The notes under the pieces are model-generated. The model was not told the origin of the DNA. It did not search any database and worked only from the letters and a program-made list of their open reading frames with translations. Source: Ophiostoma sp. CBS 140.51 (lineage: Eukaryota; Ascomycota; Sordariomycetes; Ophiostomatales; Ophiostomataceae). Taken from it: DNA of 49,384 bases. Both the position numbers and the translations under genes were made by a program. The stretch spans positions 1 through 49,384 of the forward strand of contig JANSLP010000250.1 in NCBI GenBank assembly GCA_029298735.1, written 5' to 3'. Below, in pieces: positions 31,384 through 41,237 of this stretch; positions within the stretch are counted from its first letter, which is position 1, and the number at the start of each line of letters is the position of its first letter.

Positions 31384-32838
31384 TTAGTTCCTGTACTCGA
31401 CAACAAAGCGCCGCTCGACCTCCTGCAGCAGACCCGAGTTCTCTTCCCCTTCAAACCGCAGGCTGACTTTACCAGTGACCTTGTTGGTGCTCATGACTTC
31501 GGCCTTGTAGAACGTCGTGCTGTCCGGGTACAGAGCCAGCACCGTCTTGCCGGCCTCGAGCTCCGTCAGGTCCTGGCCAGGAGGCGGCAGCGGGATCATG
31601 TTAGAAGCGCTCGTCCTGTACTCCTGGCGCTGCTCCGGGTCGACGTCTGGATCCTCGTCCTTGACCTTGTAGCGGCGCGACTTGCCCTCGCCCAGCACCT
31701 GCTGCACTTTGCCCAGGAACCAGTCGGCCGTGTCGCTGAGATTGGCCGGCTTGGGCTTGAAGACAACGTCCTGGCCCTTAACAAACATGACGCGCGAGCG
31801 CTGTGCTGCCGATGACATGGCGCTGCCGCTGCCGGGGAGCTGTGGCTCGACGCTGTCCGCTTTCACGGAAGACGTCGTGTCACGGTCGCCGCCGCGCGGG
31901 GGGACGCTGTCGCGTGCATGGGAGGAACGGTCGCCACGGTCATTGCCATTGTTGCTACTGGCGCCCCCCTTGCTGCGAGAGTGGCCGTTGCCCGTGCTGC
32001 TGCTCGTCGGCTCAATGTCCATCTCGTCGCCGGGGCCCTCGAACTCGTAAGGATCCTTTTCGGCTCGCTCCTTCTCACGCTCCAGGTCGCGTTCCTCCTT
32101 GATCTTGTCCTTGTCGGCCTTCTCCCGCTCGCGGTCACGGTCACGGTCACGGTCACGGTCACGGTCCCGATCCCGATCCCGATCCCGGTCACGCTCCTTT
32201 TCCTTTTGCGCCTTCTCCTTCTCCTTCTCGGCAGCCCGCTGCTCGGCCTTTTCCGTGCGCTCGCGCTCCTTTTCCTTTTGGGCAGCACGCTCGGCCTTCT
32301 CGGCCGCCTTTTCGCGTTCCTTGTCCCGGTCGGCCTTTTCGCGCTCCCGCTCGCGCTCGCGCTGTTCCTTTTCCGCCCGCTCACGCTCTTTTTCCCGTTC
32401 GCGTGTACCGGCCCTACCGGCACTCCGCGACGAGCCGCCGCCCGCCAGCAGGCTGGACCGCGACGGTGTCGACCCGGACTTGCTGGCCGAGTCATGTTCG
32501 TCTTCCTTGTTGTTGGATGCCACCACCGCCTTAAGTACAGTCAGCTGCTCAATAAGGTAATGGATTTTTGGCTGTGTGACTTCCGAATTCTTGACGCCTT
32601 TGCGAAAAAGATCTTCTTGCCGTTTTTCCTCTGCCTCGGCGTCCATGGTACCGTTTGTACTCGCGTCGTGCATGTGCGTGTCCTGCTCGATAATGTCGCG
32701 GAGTCCGGCATTGTCAATGTTTTGCTGTTCAACAAAGCTGCGGAGTTCTTCCTTGAGTGATTGCCACATGCTGTATTCCTCGCCCAGCTGGCTACCACGA
32801 TTGGGCCCGGCGCGGCCTGCACGGCTTCTAGACGACAT
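31384..32838 (-). CDS. SGF29: SAGA-associated factor 29 (H3K4me3 reader)
   Basis: A subunit of the SAGA histone acetyltransferase module whose tandem Tudor domain reads H3K4me2/3. Single exon, 484 residues. The N-terminus (EEYSMWQSLKEELRSFVEQQN) is helical, as in SGF29. Residues about 150-265 are an extended charged helix of ER, KE and RD repeats, including a run of about ten Asp-Arg pairs coded by a near-perfect hexamer array (32192-32133); this linker looks much expanded. Residues about 345-484 form the tandem Tudor: FVKGQDVVFKPK, WFLGKVQQVLG, RRYKVKDEDPD, then TVLALYPDSTTFYKAEV and VSLRFEGEE. The aromatic residues of ALYPDSTTFYKA lie where the methyl-lysine pocket is expected. The start is the first ATG of the frame. 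Confidence 0.93.
   Translation of the reverse strand: MSSRSRAGRAGPNRGSQLGEEYSMWQSLKEELRSFVEQQNIDNAGLRDIIEQDTHMHDASTNGTMDAEAEEKRQEDLFRKGVKNSEVTQPKIHYLIEQLTVLKAVVASNNKEDEHDSASKSGSTPSRSSLLAGGGSSRSAGRAGTREREKERERAEKEQREREREREKADRDKEREKAAEKAERAAQKEKERERTEKAEQRAAEKEKEKAQKEKERDRDRDRDRDRDRDRDRDRDREREKADKDKIKEERDLEREKERAEKDPYEFEGPGDEMDIEPTSSSTGNGHSRSKGGASSNNGNDRGDRSSHARDSVPPRGGDRDTTSSVKADSVEPQLPGSGSAMSSAAQRSRVMFVKGQDVVFKPKPANLSDTADWFLGKVQQVLGEGKSRRYKVKDEDPDVDPEQRQEYRTSASNMIPLPPPGQDLTELEAGKTVLALYPDSTTFYKAEVMSTNKVTGKVSLRFEGEENSGLLQEVERRFVVEYRN
32133..32192 (-). repeat. Hexamer array coding Asp-Arg in SGF29
   Basis: Ten 6-bp units, ggtcac x5, ggtccc, gatccc x3, ggtcac, coding a (DR)n stretch. The near-identity of units points to recent slippage. 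Confidence 0.9.
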
Positions 32839-33705
32839 GTTGGCGGGCGTGTTGTTGTTTGGGGTCTCGGTCGGGGTCTCGTCGGGAAGCTCGGGCGGGG
32901 CCTCGTGCGGAGCCTCTCTGCTCGACGACGATGACTCGGCGTAGCTGACGACTCTTCGTCTTTTGCGCGGCCCTGTAGGCGATTACTATTTTGCGCCGAG
33001 ATCGCTTTCCAGGTCGTTGTCAGCAAACACTTTTTTCTCTCCGGCACCGAGGCATTGTAATGAAGGGTGGTGATGATTGTGATGATGATGGAAGATGCGA
33101 TGGAGGAGTGAAAAGTTGCCCGTTACTCATTGCTTGTTGTTGGGGAGAGATGAGCGTTGCTCATTGTTACTTACCTGTTTTTTCGTAGGATGGATAAGAG
33201 ATGGAAGGTGCGATGTGGGTAGAGGATGAAGTTGTGGCTGTTGCTTCCGTTATACGGTCGTCGTTCGCGACCGAATTGCGATGGAGAGAGCTGTGGTGAG
33301 GAAAAGAAGCTCGAGAGCGCGGGGAGCTCTTTCCCGTCCAAGTCCAGTCGCACCAAAAAGCCCGGCACGTGATAATTTGTGGGTTCTCTCGGGGGCTCAA
33401 GTGCTAGCAGAATGGAGGCGGTCAGCCATTGCGCTCCAATCAGAGCTGTTGTCCAGTGGAAGGTCACTCCAAGTCTTCAGGTACTTTGGTCCCGGAGCTC
33501 GGCGCCTCAGCGCCTGTCGCCGCTATTACGAACAGAAACGACACGGCTACGGGCGGCGCCCCACGCCTTATCGACGATCGGGGAAAACCGACAGAGGCCG
33601 TAGTGCATCATAGATATATTGAGGAAAGCATGTGGCGATTCAGTGTTCTGTAAATATTTCCTTCATTCTCGCCAAAATAATCGTTTTCACGACTCACCAC
33701 CGCCA
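32839..33705. other. Divergent promoter between SGF29 and the racemase gene
   Basis: 867 bp between divergent genes, with GATGAT-rich sequence near 33065-33100. No TATA box or RNA gene is clear. Confidence 0.45.
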
Positions 33706-34800
33706 ATGACTCTTGTTTCGCGTTCCAACATGGAGTCTCACAAGGACACGGTGCGGATTCTGGTGCTGAACCCCAACTCGTCGACGGACATGACGCACGG
33801 TGTTGAAGAGGCCATCAAGAGCATCAACCTGCCCAAGGTGAGTGATACGGCGTTGGCAAGCAATGTCAATGGCTTTTGCGATTTTCGTTTTTTCTTACTT
33901 GATTTTGTCATTTGGCTTTGATTTTTCTTTTGTTTTTCTGAGAATACTTTTTTCATTCTTTTTTTTTTCTCCTAGGAAAAAAGAGAAAATATTATGAACT
34001 ATCACGGAGAAATACTATGAAAGATCCAGCGATATAAAAAACGAAGAAAAGCACACTTTCACATTAGCATTTCTTTCAAATGACACTCACTAACAAGACA
34101 GTCCCTCCATCTCTCCACATACACTGCCCCCAAGGACAGCCCGGCCAGCATCAACGACGGCAGCGATCTGGAAAAGAGCACGGCCGTCGTGCTGGCCGAC
34201 TTTGACGTTGAGCACGCAGCGCAAAACTACGACGCCATCATCGTGGCATGCTTCAGTGTGCACCCGTTGGTGGGCAAGCTCAGCAACCTTTTATCAGAAA
34301 GCGGCGTCATCGTCACGGGCATTTTTGAGGCGAGCATCCTGACGGCCCTCACCCTCCTTCCGCCGTACGCTCTGACCCAGACGCACGCCTTCAAGACATG
34401 GGGCATCGTCACGACGGGCAAGTTTTGGGAGGAGCACTTGACGGCGGGTGCGGCGGCATACTTGGGCTCGGAGCACCATGGCGCCGAGAGCAAGAGCGGC
34501 AAGTTTGCCGGAGTGTACTCGACAGGCTTGGACGCGGGCGATTTCCATGGTGGCGTGTCCCCCGAGGTGATTCGCGAGAAACTCAAGACGGCCACAAAGA
34601 AGTTGTTGACGAGCTCGGATGTGGGGTGTGTCGTGATGGGGTGTGCGGGCATGGCTGGTTTGGAAGAGATTATTCGGGACGCGGCGCGTGAGCAGTATGG
34701 TATCGACGCGGGCAACCGCGTCTTGATTGTGGACGGCGTCAAGGCGGGTGCTGGTCTGCTGGACCAGGCCGTCAAGAATTCCCGCATGTTTACAGATTGA
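33706..34800 (+). CDS. DCG1: Asp/Glu/hydantoin racemase family protein (DCG1-like)
   Basis: A cofactor-independent, two-cysteine racemase fold. Relatives act on hydantoins or allantoin, and yeast DCG1 is nitrogen-regulated; the substrate here is unknown. Exons are 33706-33837 and 34102-34800, with a 264-bp intron (GTGAGT...GACAG, branch ACTAAC), giving 276 residues. A start at 33730 (MESHKDTVRILVLNPNSS) has a better context and would give 268. The N-terminal RILVLNPNSST begins the fold. The splice yields SLHLSTYTAPKDSPASIND, matching the family. Catalytic cysteines are C94 (IIVACFSVHP) and C225 (VVMGCAGMAG). VDGVKAGAG ends the domain. The intron is T-rich and long for the region. Confidence 0.9.
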
Positions 34801-35016
34801 TCACGGAGAAGGAAGAGGGGCATCATTGATAGCATAAAAACCTAGAATAGCAATAGCATTAAACTCCATCGACTCCAGCGCCAAACATAATCGCTAACCA
34901 TAATAATAAAAGACAAACGTTCCTAAACCCAACAAAGAATGCAACACGAAGTGAAAAAGAGTAAAGAAGAGACGCACTACATCGGCCAGCTACGCACCGC
35001 CACTCGACTTTGACTG

Positions 35017-36630
35017 CTAGTCAATCCGTGACGTGCGGCCCCAGACCTCGTCGGCGTCCTTCTTGCCGTTGGTCTCGGGCACATAGAACCAGAAGAAAAT
35101 GGTGGACAAAAAGGCAAACATGGCAAACAGGAAGTAAACCCAACCAGCACCGCCGAACCGGTTGTTGAGCGCCGTGTTGACGAGGGGGAAGAACTGGGCG
35201 ACCAAAAAGGTGGCCACGTAGTTGGCGCCCAGCGCCCACGACTGGGTGGCGCCTACAGCCTCTTGGCCGACAAGCTCGGATGCGAGAATAAAAGGCACAG
35301 GGCCCAGGCCGACGGCGAAGAAGGCGACAAAAGTCAGGACCGAAAAGGCCGACAAGATCTTGACGCCGTAGACAATCGAGAAAGCCAGGACGAGCGAACT
35401 GGTGCCTTGACCAATGACAGAGATCAAGAGACAGGTCTTGCGCCCCAACCGGTCGGGCAGCGGGGCGCTGAGCATGGTCGTCACTAAATTGACACACGAG
35501 ATGATTATGGTGAGGAGGGCCGAGTTGAGGGGGAGCATGCCGTTGAGCAACGAAACAGAATACATGATGACCGAGTTGATACCGCAGACCTGTTGAGCAA
35601 ACATGATTCCTATGACGGCAATAAGGGCGGGGCGGTAGTATGAGTCGACCAGAAGCTCAAAGAAGCCAACGGGTGCCTTGGCTTTGGTTTTGTTGCCGCC
35701 TCCTCCCAAAGGAGTAGGACCGCGGGGCGAGGGCGGTGCAACTGCCACAATACCCTCGTCTGCGTCGACATCGTACTGCTCGGCGGCGGAGAGATGGGTA
35801 TCCGTGGTGTTGGTCGCCGCACCGGCCAGCAGGGCCTGTTCCTCAGCAGAGCCGGCTGCAGAGGGCCAGTGGGCCACCTCGTCGTCCAGGTTGACTGTCG
35901 TGCCGCGGATGCGCTGCAGGATGCGCTTGGCCTGCAGCGTCTTGCCCTCCTCACCGTCGCCGCCGCGTGCGGCTAACCAGGCCGGGCTCTCAGGCACGCC
36001 CAGCAGGCCAACAAACTGGATGAAGGCCAGGACGATGCCCGTGCCCAAGATGTAGCGCCAGGCGGACCCGTGGCTCAAGAAGAAGCCCAGCGTCTGTGTG
36101 AAGAGAATGCCAATGTTGACTGTAATCTGTGTGAAGGCGCCAAAGAAGCCACGCGACTGGACAGGGGCAACTTCGCTGATGTAGAGAGGGACAATGACGG
36201 TCGAGGCGCCTGCACTGAGGCCGTTCAAAACGCGGCCGATAGCGAGGACAGCAACAGAAGGCGCAAATGTTTCCGTGATGGACCCCAACAGGAACACGAC
36301 AGCCGTCAAGCGCATGGCCAGCAGACGGCCTTCGCGGCTGCAAAAGGGTCCCGCCACCAGAGCTCCAATAAGGCCGCCGACGGTGAAGACGGACGAGACG
36401 GTCGCAAACTGGGCCTCGGTCATGGGGATGCACTGGGGGAGCGTCGTGCCGGGGATCTTGTTGGCGTTTGGCACAATCCCCCTCTGGTGACAGGTAATGA
36501 CATCTTGGGGCGCGTTCAGTTCGGCCAGATGAAATCCAAACTGGTGCGGTCCGAGAGTGACAATGGCCAGTAAGAGGCAAAAGTACGGCGTGACGCCGTC
36601 GGTGACACGCCGCAGCGCGGCAGGGAGCAT
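35017..36630 (-). CDS. MFS sugar-porter family transporter (VPS73/YBR241C-like)
   Basis: A major facilitator protein with about 12 membrane segments; single exon, 537 residues. Sugar-porter marks are RLLAMRLTAV after the second segment, GRVLNGLSAGASTVIVPLYISE, PESPAWLA, GINSVIMY and PETNGKK near the end. The first segment, GPHQFGFHLAELNAPQD, resembles the yeast vacuolar-membrane pair YBR241C/VPS73 more than hexose permeases, so a vacuolar location is likely and the substrate unknown. The central cytosolic loop (about 260-340) is long and low-complexity. The start at 36630 begins the conserved N-terminus; the frame is open further upstream but has no ATG. It converges on the racemase gene with a 216-bp gap. 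Confidence 0.88.
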   Translation of the reverse strand: MLPAALRRVTDGVTPYFCLLLAIVTLGPHQFGFHLAELNAPQDVITCHQRGIVPNANKIPGTTLPQCIPMTEAQFATVSSVFTVGGLIGALVAGPFCSREGRLLAMRLTAVVFLLGSITETFAPSVAVLAIGRVLNGLSAGASTVIVPLYISEVAPVQSRGFFGAFTQITVNIGILFTQTLGFFLSHGSAWRYILGTGIVLAFIQFVGLLGVPESPAWLAARGGDGEEGKTLQAKRILQRIRGTTVNLDDEVAHWPSAAGSAEEQALLAGAATNTTDTHLSAAEQYDVDADEGIVAVAPPSPRGPTPLGGGGNKTKAKAPVGFFELLVDSYYRPALIAVIGIMFAQQVCGINSVIMYSVSLLNGMLPLNSALLTIIISCVNLVTTMLSAPLPDRLGRKTCLLISVIGQGTSSLVLAFSIVYGVKILSAFSVLTFVAFFAVGLGPVPFILASELVGQEAVGATQSWALGANYVATFLVAQFFPLVNTALNNRFGGAGWVYFLFAMFAFLSTIFFWFYVPETNGKKDADEVWGRTSRID

Positions 36631-37322
36631 CGTGGGGTGGAGGATTGGAGGAGTGGAGGTGGAGGAGGCAGTTGTCGAGTAGATGTGTTGAATGAATGAA
36701 TGCCGATAACGAGCGTGAACTATGATGTTGATGGCGATGTCGTCGATGAATGCATGCTGACGTTGAATGTTGTTGAATGTTGTCAAGAGGCAGAGGACAA
36801 CCCCGTCTTTGTGGAGCCCAGCTGGTCGGACAATGTGCAGCCGCGATGAGCGTTTGGGGAAGGAGCCAGGGGACCGTCGCAGTCGTTCACGTGGGGAAGG
36901 TGCGACAGCCTGAGCCACGTGCCCCTCTTTGGCTTTCAGGCACTCTTTCTGCCCTCACTTAAAGTGACGACACACAATTGGCTGCTTCAGCGGAAGTCAG
37001 CTTATAGTCAGACTGGATGCCACCCGGGAAGACTTTCCATGTTTTCGCTTTCGGCGTCTGTTTACTTCAACCCATAAATGTTCGTCAATTTTGATTTGCA
37101 ATTGTATTTTTGAATTGTTGTCTAACATGACATGGACATCGTTGGCCAGCTCACTGCGGTGCCTGGCTCCAGTGCACAGCTCCGCTAGCGGACAGCGCTA
37201 AGTCTTGCGCTACAGCACGCCCAGCTCCAGTTCCTGTTCTTGGGGCCAACATTCTTCCGCGAGCATCCCAATTCGATCCAATCCACAACTCCTCATTGCC
37301 TTGCTGACCACAGTCTGCCAGC
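36631..37322. other. MFS gene promoter and 3' region of the NmrA-like gene
   Basis: 692 bp between tandem minus-strand genes, with an AT-rich stretch at 37075-37130. No gene or RNA seen. Confidence 0.45.
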
Positions 37323-38282
37323 TCAGTTCTTGGCCAACGCTCTCCCAACAGCCGTCGCTAGGCTGTCCGTGTCGTTGGGACCGACACCAATCAGCTCGTT
37401 GTCGTTCTTCTCGTACAGGGTACCGCCTTCGGCCCAGATGCGGCGCAGTGTGAAGCCCGTGGCATTGCCGGCGCCCTCGGCCCAGGCCCTGGTCTCGAGC
37501 TCTTCCAGCTCCTTGAGGGGCACATGCGTGACCTGCCACTTGTCGCCGCCCGTCTGCTTTTCGTACTCGGCGAGCACCTGGTTGGGTGTGACGACAAACG
37601 ACTGCACTTTGAGTGCTTTGCCGAAAGACTGCTCTGGGTGGCGCAGGGCGGCCACCAAGAACTTGCCGACGTCGGGCATCGTGCAGAACCCGACACGGCC
37701 CTCGCCGTCGTCAATGACGTAGGCTTGCTTGCTGGCCGGCTCGAAAGCGCCCATCTTGGGATTGGCCTTAGCGTTCACCCACATGTCAAAGTAGGGACCC
37801 GTCACCAGGTAGGTAATCTTCAGTTTTTCCTCTGAAATGTTTTCGCGAATGTACTTGCGCAGGGCGAGCTTGTTCTGGTGCGGCTTCTCGTTGGGGCTCT
37901 TGGCGTTGTGTTCAATGTCGGTGCCGTACTCAGAGGGAAACAGCCATTTGACACTCTCCGAAGCCTCGGCGAGCTCGACGAGCTTGGTCTGGATCGTCAG
38001 GGCGCCGCGGCCGAGCGCCGAGATCACCGTGTCGGGCTTCTCGACCTTGTAGGCATTGGCGACGTCTTCGGCGTTGGTGATGTCACCCACCACGACCGAC
38101 AGCGGGACGCCTGCAGCCTTCCAGCGGGCGAGCAGTTCGGGCTTGGTCTGGACGGTGTTGTTGGACGTGAAAATCGAAACGTGCGAGAAGGCAGGCTTGG
38201 CCGCCAGGATGGCCTCGGTAATGTACTTGCCAATGGCGCCCGTGGCGCCAAAGATGAGCAGGCGAGAAGGTGTGAACGACAT
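37323..38282 (-). CDS. NmrA / isoflavone reductase-like NAD(P)-binding oxidoreductase
   Basis: An atypical short-chain dehydrogenase (PCBER/isoflavone-reductase group); single exon, 319 residues. The Rossmann motif is GATGAIGKYI (12-21). Family marks follow: VVVGDITNAEDVANAY, DTVISALGRGA, VKWLFPSEYGTD, and HQNKLALRKYIRE, which contains the lysine used by plant relatives. The middle contains TYLVTGPYFDMW and VGFCTMPDVGKFL, and the C-terminus is helical. Fungal members either reduce small phenolic or aldehyde substrates or act as redox sensors; nothing here decides. No neighbours suggest a pathway. The ATG directly precedes the Rossmann strand. Confidence 0.88.
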   Translation of the reverse strand: MSFTPSRLLIFGATGAIGKYITEAILAAKPAFSHVSIFTSNNTVQTKPELLARWKAAGVPLSVVVGDITNAEDVANAYKVEKPDTVISALGRGALTIQTKLVELAEASESVKWLFPSEYGTDIEHNAKSPNEKPHQNKLALRKYIRENISEEKLKITYLVTGPYFDMWVNAKANPKMGAFEPASKQAYVIDDGEGRVGFCTMPDVGKFLVAALRHPEQSFGKALKVQSFVVTPNQVLAEYEKQTGGDKWQVTHVPLKELEELETRAWAEGAGNATGFTLRRIWAEGGTLYEKNDNELIGVGPNDTDSLATAVGRALAKN

Positions 38283-39299
38283 TGTGAGTGTGTTGTCGTG
38301 AATGGATGTTAGGTTGCAGTAGGAAGAGATGAGGGAAAGGGATGTCGAAAGGGGTCGAGATGTTCGTGAGGGGATGTCGAGAAGTGACGTAAATGGAAGG
38401 AACAGTAAAGAAGAGGAAAAGGGCAGGAACAGAACAGCACTTTGGTGGGCAGCTGGGGAAAAGTTTAAGTAATCTACAAGCTCCAACGAAAACAAGCGTC
38501 GTCACTCGTCTTAATAATTCTCCCGTCTCCATCGGCGTCGATTGCGGGTTATTGTTTTCTTTTTCTTGGAGAAGGCGGGGCGTGAAGCTACTTTTGGTCT
38601 TTTACACGCGCTGGTCTTCCAAAGGGCGTCGATGGCGTATATTGCGCCATGGCAGACTGGTGGTGGACTGCGTACAGCTGCGGGGCATTGTCTGCCGTGA
38701 ACGGGCTTAACGCTGCGACTTGAGAGTTGGGCGAGACTAATATGACAAGAGTACAGGAGAGGGACAGGCAATCGGATGCAGGAGCCGCTGCAGAGTGGAC
38801 AAAGGAGGAGGCAAGCACCCGCTATCCGAAGCCTAACTCCTAAGCCGAAGGTGGGTAAAAGAACAAGAGGGAAGGAGCAAAGAGTGGAATTGCAGTATGG
38901 ATATTCGGAATAAAGTAAAGTGGGCAGAGACAGACAATATCGTATGGTTGTAGCTATTGCATAACGTGTTACAAAGTATTACGAGTCCAAGGTGACAAAG
39001 CAAGACTGACAAAGGATATAAAGACGGGAGACTGAAAGGAGGACAAATGTCGTAGACACACAGACACACGAGTAAATAATATATCGTAACGGGCATAACA
39101 CTGAAGAGAGCGCCAGGGACGCTGTGTAGCATTAGATGAGAAATAAGAAGGAGATAAACTAAACGCCTTTCCATGCAAAATGTGCAGAAGTGATGGAAGA
39201 AACCCAAACAGCCAGATATAACAAACAGAAGGACATGAAATGAGACAGAATAAAAACACAAAGACTCCCTTTTCAACAACTGCCCCCATCACTTCACCC
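38283..39299. other. NmrA-like gene promoter and RPA43 3' region
   Basis: 1.0 kb between tandem minus-strand genes, pyrimidine-rich on the minus strand near 38310-38420 (leader). I see nothing else. Confidence 0.45.
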
Positions 39300-40526
39300 C
39301 TACTCATCGGGAGTCCCTGGCCGGCTGCCCTTGTACAGCTCGACCTTTTGCGCACTGTCCTCCTCCTCGTCCTCCTTGCCAAACTGTGTGATGCTGAACT
39401 CGGGCAGACGCCGAATCTTTTGGCCGATAATGTATTTGCTCTCGCGGCCGCGGGCAATGCGAGCGCGCTCTTTCGCTTTGAGGGCGCGTTCTTCGGTCGC
39501 CGACAGCATTGTGCCCTCAATGGCAATGTAGCCATTGTCGCCGGCCAGACCAACGTCAAAGTCCTTGATACGGAAGCGGATCTTGCCGTCGACGGGTCGG
39601 CCGTCGGCGTCGACCCAGTAGCCGGTTGCCTGGAGGGGGGCCACACTCTCGGTGTCGGTAGGCGCGGCCTGCACTTGTACAGCGCCGTCCTCGCCATCCT
39701 CCTCTGTGTCCATGGCGTCGTTTGACGGCGCCGCAGTGGGTGCCTCCTCGACATCGTCCAACTCGACATACTGCCATCCCGCCGGCAACCGCGCCGCCTC
39801 AATACTGGCATTGAACTTGTCCCAGCAGCTGACACCAATAGCGCCCTCATTCTGCAGAATCACAGTCCCTTCGAGCCATGCGCCGCGGCTAGGCACAAAC
39901 AGGTCGACATCGGCCGTCATCCAGCCGAACCCGACGGCGTACTCGTCCACGGACGTGAGGACGGCAGGCGTCTCGTCAGTCGGTGGGTTGCGGGGATCGG
40001 CACGGGCGGCTGTTTCAGACAGGTTGACGTTGCGGTAGGCCAGCAGGTAGCCGCCGAGCTGGGGCGCGTAGTGGTTCACCAAACCGGCGAGATGCTGGTT
40101 GGCGGCGCTCGTGACGGGCTTGTCGAAGCCGAGCGGGAAGAGCGGGACATAGAGGGAGACGGTCTGGGTGTAAAAGGGAAATACGGCGGACTCGGGGTCG
40201 TCGGAGGGGAGAGACAGATCAATATCGTCGACGGTTCGTGGGGTGGGGGTCGAGTCGGTGTGAGACTTCTTGTCCTTCTTGTCCTTCTTCTCTTTCTGGT
40301 CCTTTCCGTCCTTGCTCTTTTTGTCCTTCTTCTCCTTCTTCTCCTTCTTCTCCTTCTTCTCCTTCTTCTCCTTCTTCTCCTTCTTGTCTTTGCTGTCACC
40401 TCCCTCCTTGGTCTCCTTTGCCTTCTTGGACTTGCGAGGGGTGTCGTCGTTGTCGGCGCGCGGCCGTTTGCGGTCGGCGAGGTCGGTCATGGTCTCTTGT
40501 GACGGAAGGTCGATTGCGGAGGGCAT
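39300..40526 (-). CDS. RPA43: RNA polymerase I subunit RPA43
   Basis: The stalk subunit of Pol I that contacts Rrn3 for rDNA transcription in the nucleolus; single exon, 408 residues. An N-terminal basic region of about 90 residues is dominated by KEKKEKK repeats (coded by a 9-bp cttcttctc array near 40327-40383). The SHS2/OB region follows: FYTQTVSLYVPLFPLGFDKP, NHYAPQLGGYLLAYRNVNL, GFGWMTADVDLFVPSRGAWL, EGTVILQNEGAIGVSCWDKFNAS, the order seen in Rpa43. After a Glu/Asp-rich insert, GKIRFRIKDFDVG closes the OB domain, and the acidic tail ends PGTPDE. The start is the first ATG of the conserved protein; a second in-frame ATG lies 12 codons later. Confidence 0.88.
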   Translation of the reverse strand: MPSAIDLPSQETMTDLADRKRPRADNDDTPRKSKKAKETKEGGDSKDKKEKKEKKEKKEKKEKKEKKDKKSKDGKDQKEKKDKKDKKSHTDSTPTPRTVDDIDLSLPSDDPESAVFPFYTQTVSLYVPLFPLGFDKPVTSAANQHLAGLVNHYAPQLGGYLLAYRNVNLSETAARADPRNPPTDETPAVLTSVDEYAVGFGWMTADVDLFVPSRGAWLEGTVILQNEGAIGVSCWDKFNASIEAARLPAGWQYVELDDVEEAPTAAPSNDAMDTEEDGEDGAVQVQAAPTDTESVAPLQATGYWVDADGRPVDGKIRFRIKDFDVGLAGDNGYIAIEGTMLSATEERALKAKERARIARGRESKYIIGQKIRRLPEFSITQFGKEDEEEDSAQKVELYKGSRPGTPDE

Positions 40527-41013
40527 GGTGGTGGTGGGCGTTGAACGAGCGAACGATGTGAAAATAAAAAGTCGTTGAAAAACAACAGCGATCGCTTCAC
40601 TACAACGGCCCCAATGCCGAGAATCCCAATGCAAGAGAAAAAAAGTTTTAAGTGGAGACCAACTGATAGTGACAGTGAAAGAGCATTATCTCCACGTGAG
40701 AGAGCGCTAGAAGTAACGTGACCATCACTGCCACCCCTGAACAACCTGAACTCCACAACTGCCTGCCGGTCTGGACGCCCCCGGACGCCTGGAGCTTAGC
40801 GTCGAAACCGTGTTTATTTACGCTGCACTTTGACTTGCGGCAGTTATTTCAGTGGGACAACAAAGAGAAGCTCACTGCGTTCTCGGCGCTATGTCGTATC
40901 TTTTGGACCTTCCTTTCTGGGTGAGGGGCGCTCGGGGGGCTGGCAGGATGGCTGGACCCACTAGAGATAAACGCCGCTCCACTGCTTGGCCAGGGCGTTG
41001 AGGAGGTGCGGGG

Positions 41014-41038
41014 AGTGTCGAGTGTCAAGTGTCGAGTG
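41014..41038. repeat. AGTGTCR heptamer array
   Basis: AGTGTCG, AGTGTCA, AGTGTCG and a diverged AGTGCTC in direct order, followed at once by GACACT, its inverse. Confidence 0.75.
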
Positions 41039-41237
41039 CTCGGACACTAAATTACAGTGACTGTGTACCGGGGCTTGAATAGGCGTTCGACGACACATTC
41101 AGACTCGATCTCGCTTCGACTGTCCGCATTCGCACACAGCTCCGTCATCGTTGTATCGTTACTCGTGACCTTTGTCTTTTTCCCTTTTCCAACAAACCCC
41201 AGGGTGACAATCAGGCACACACACTCCTTCAAGCCAC

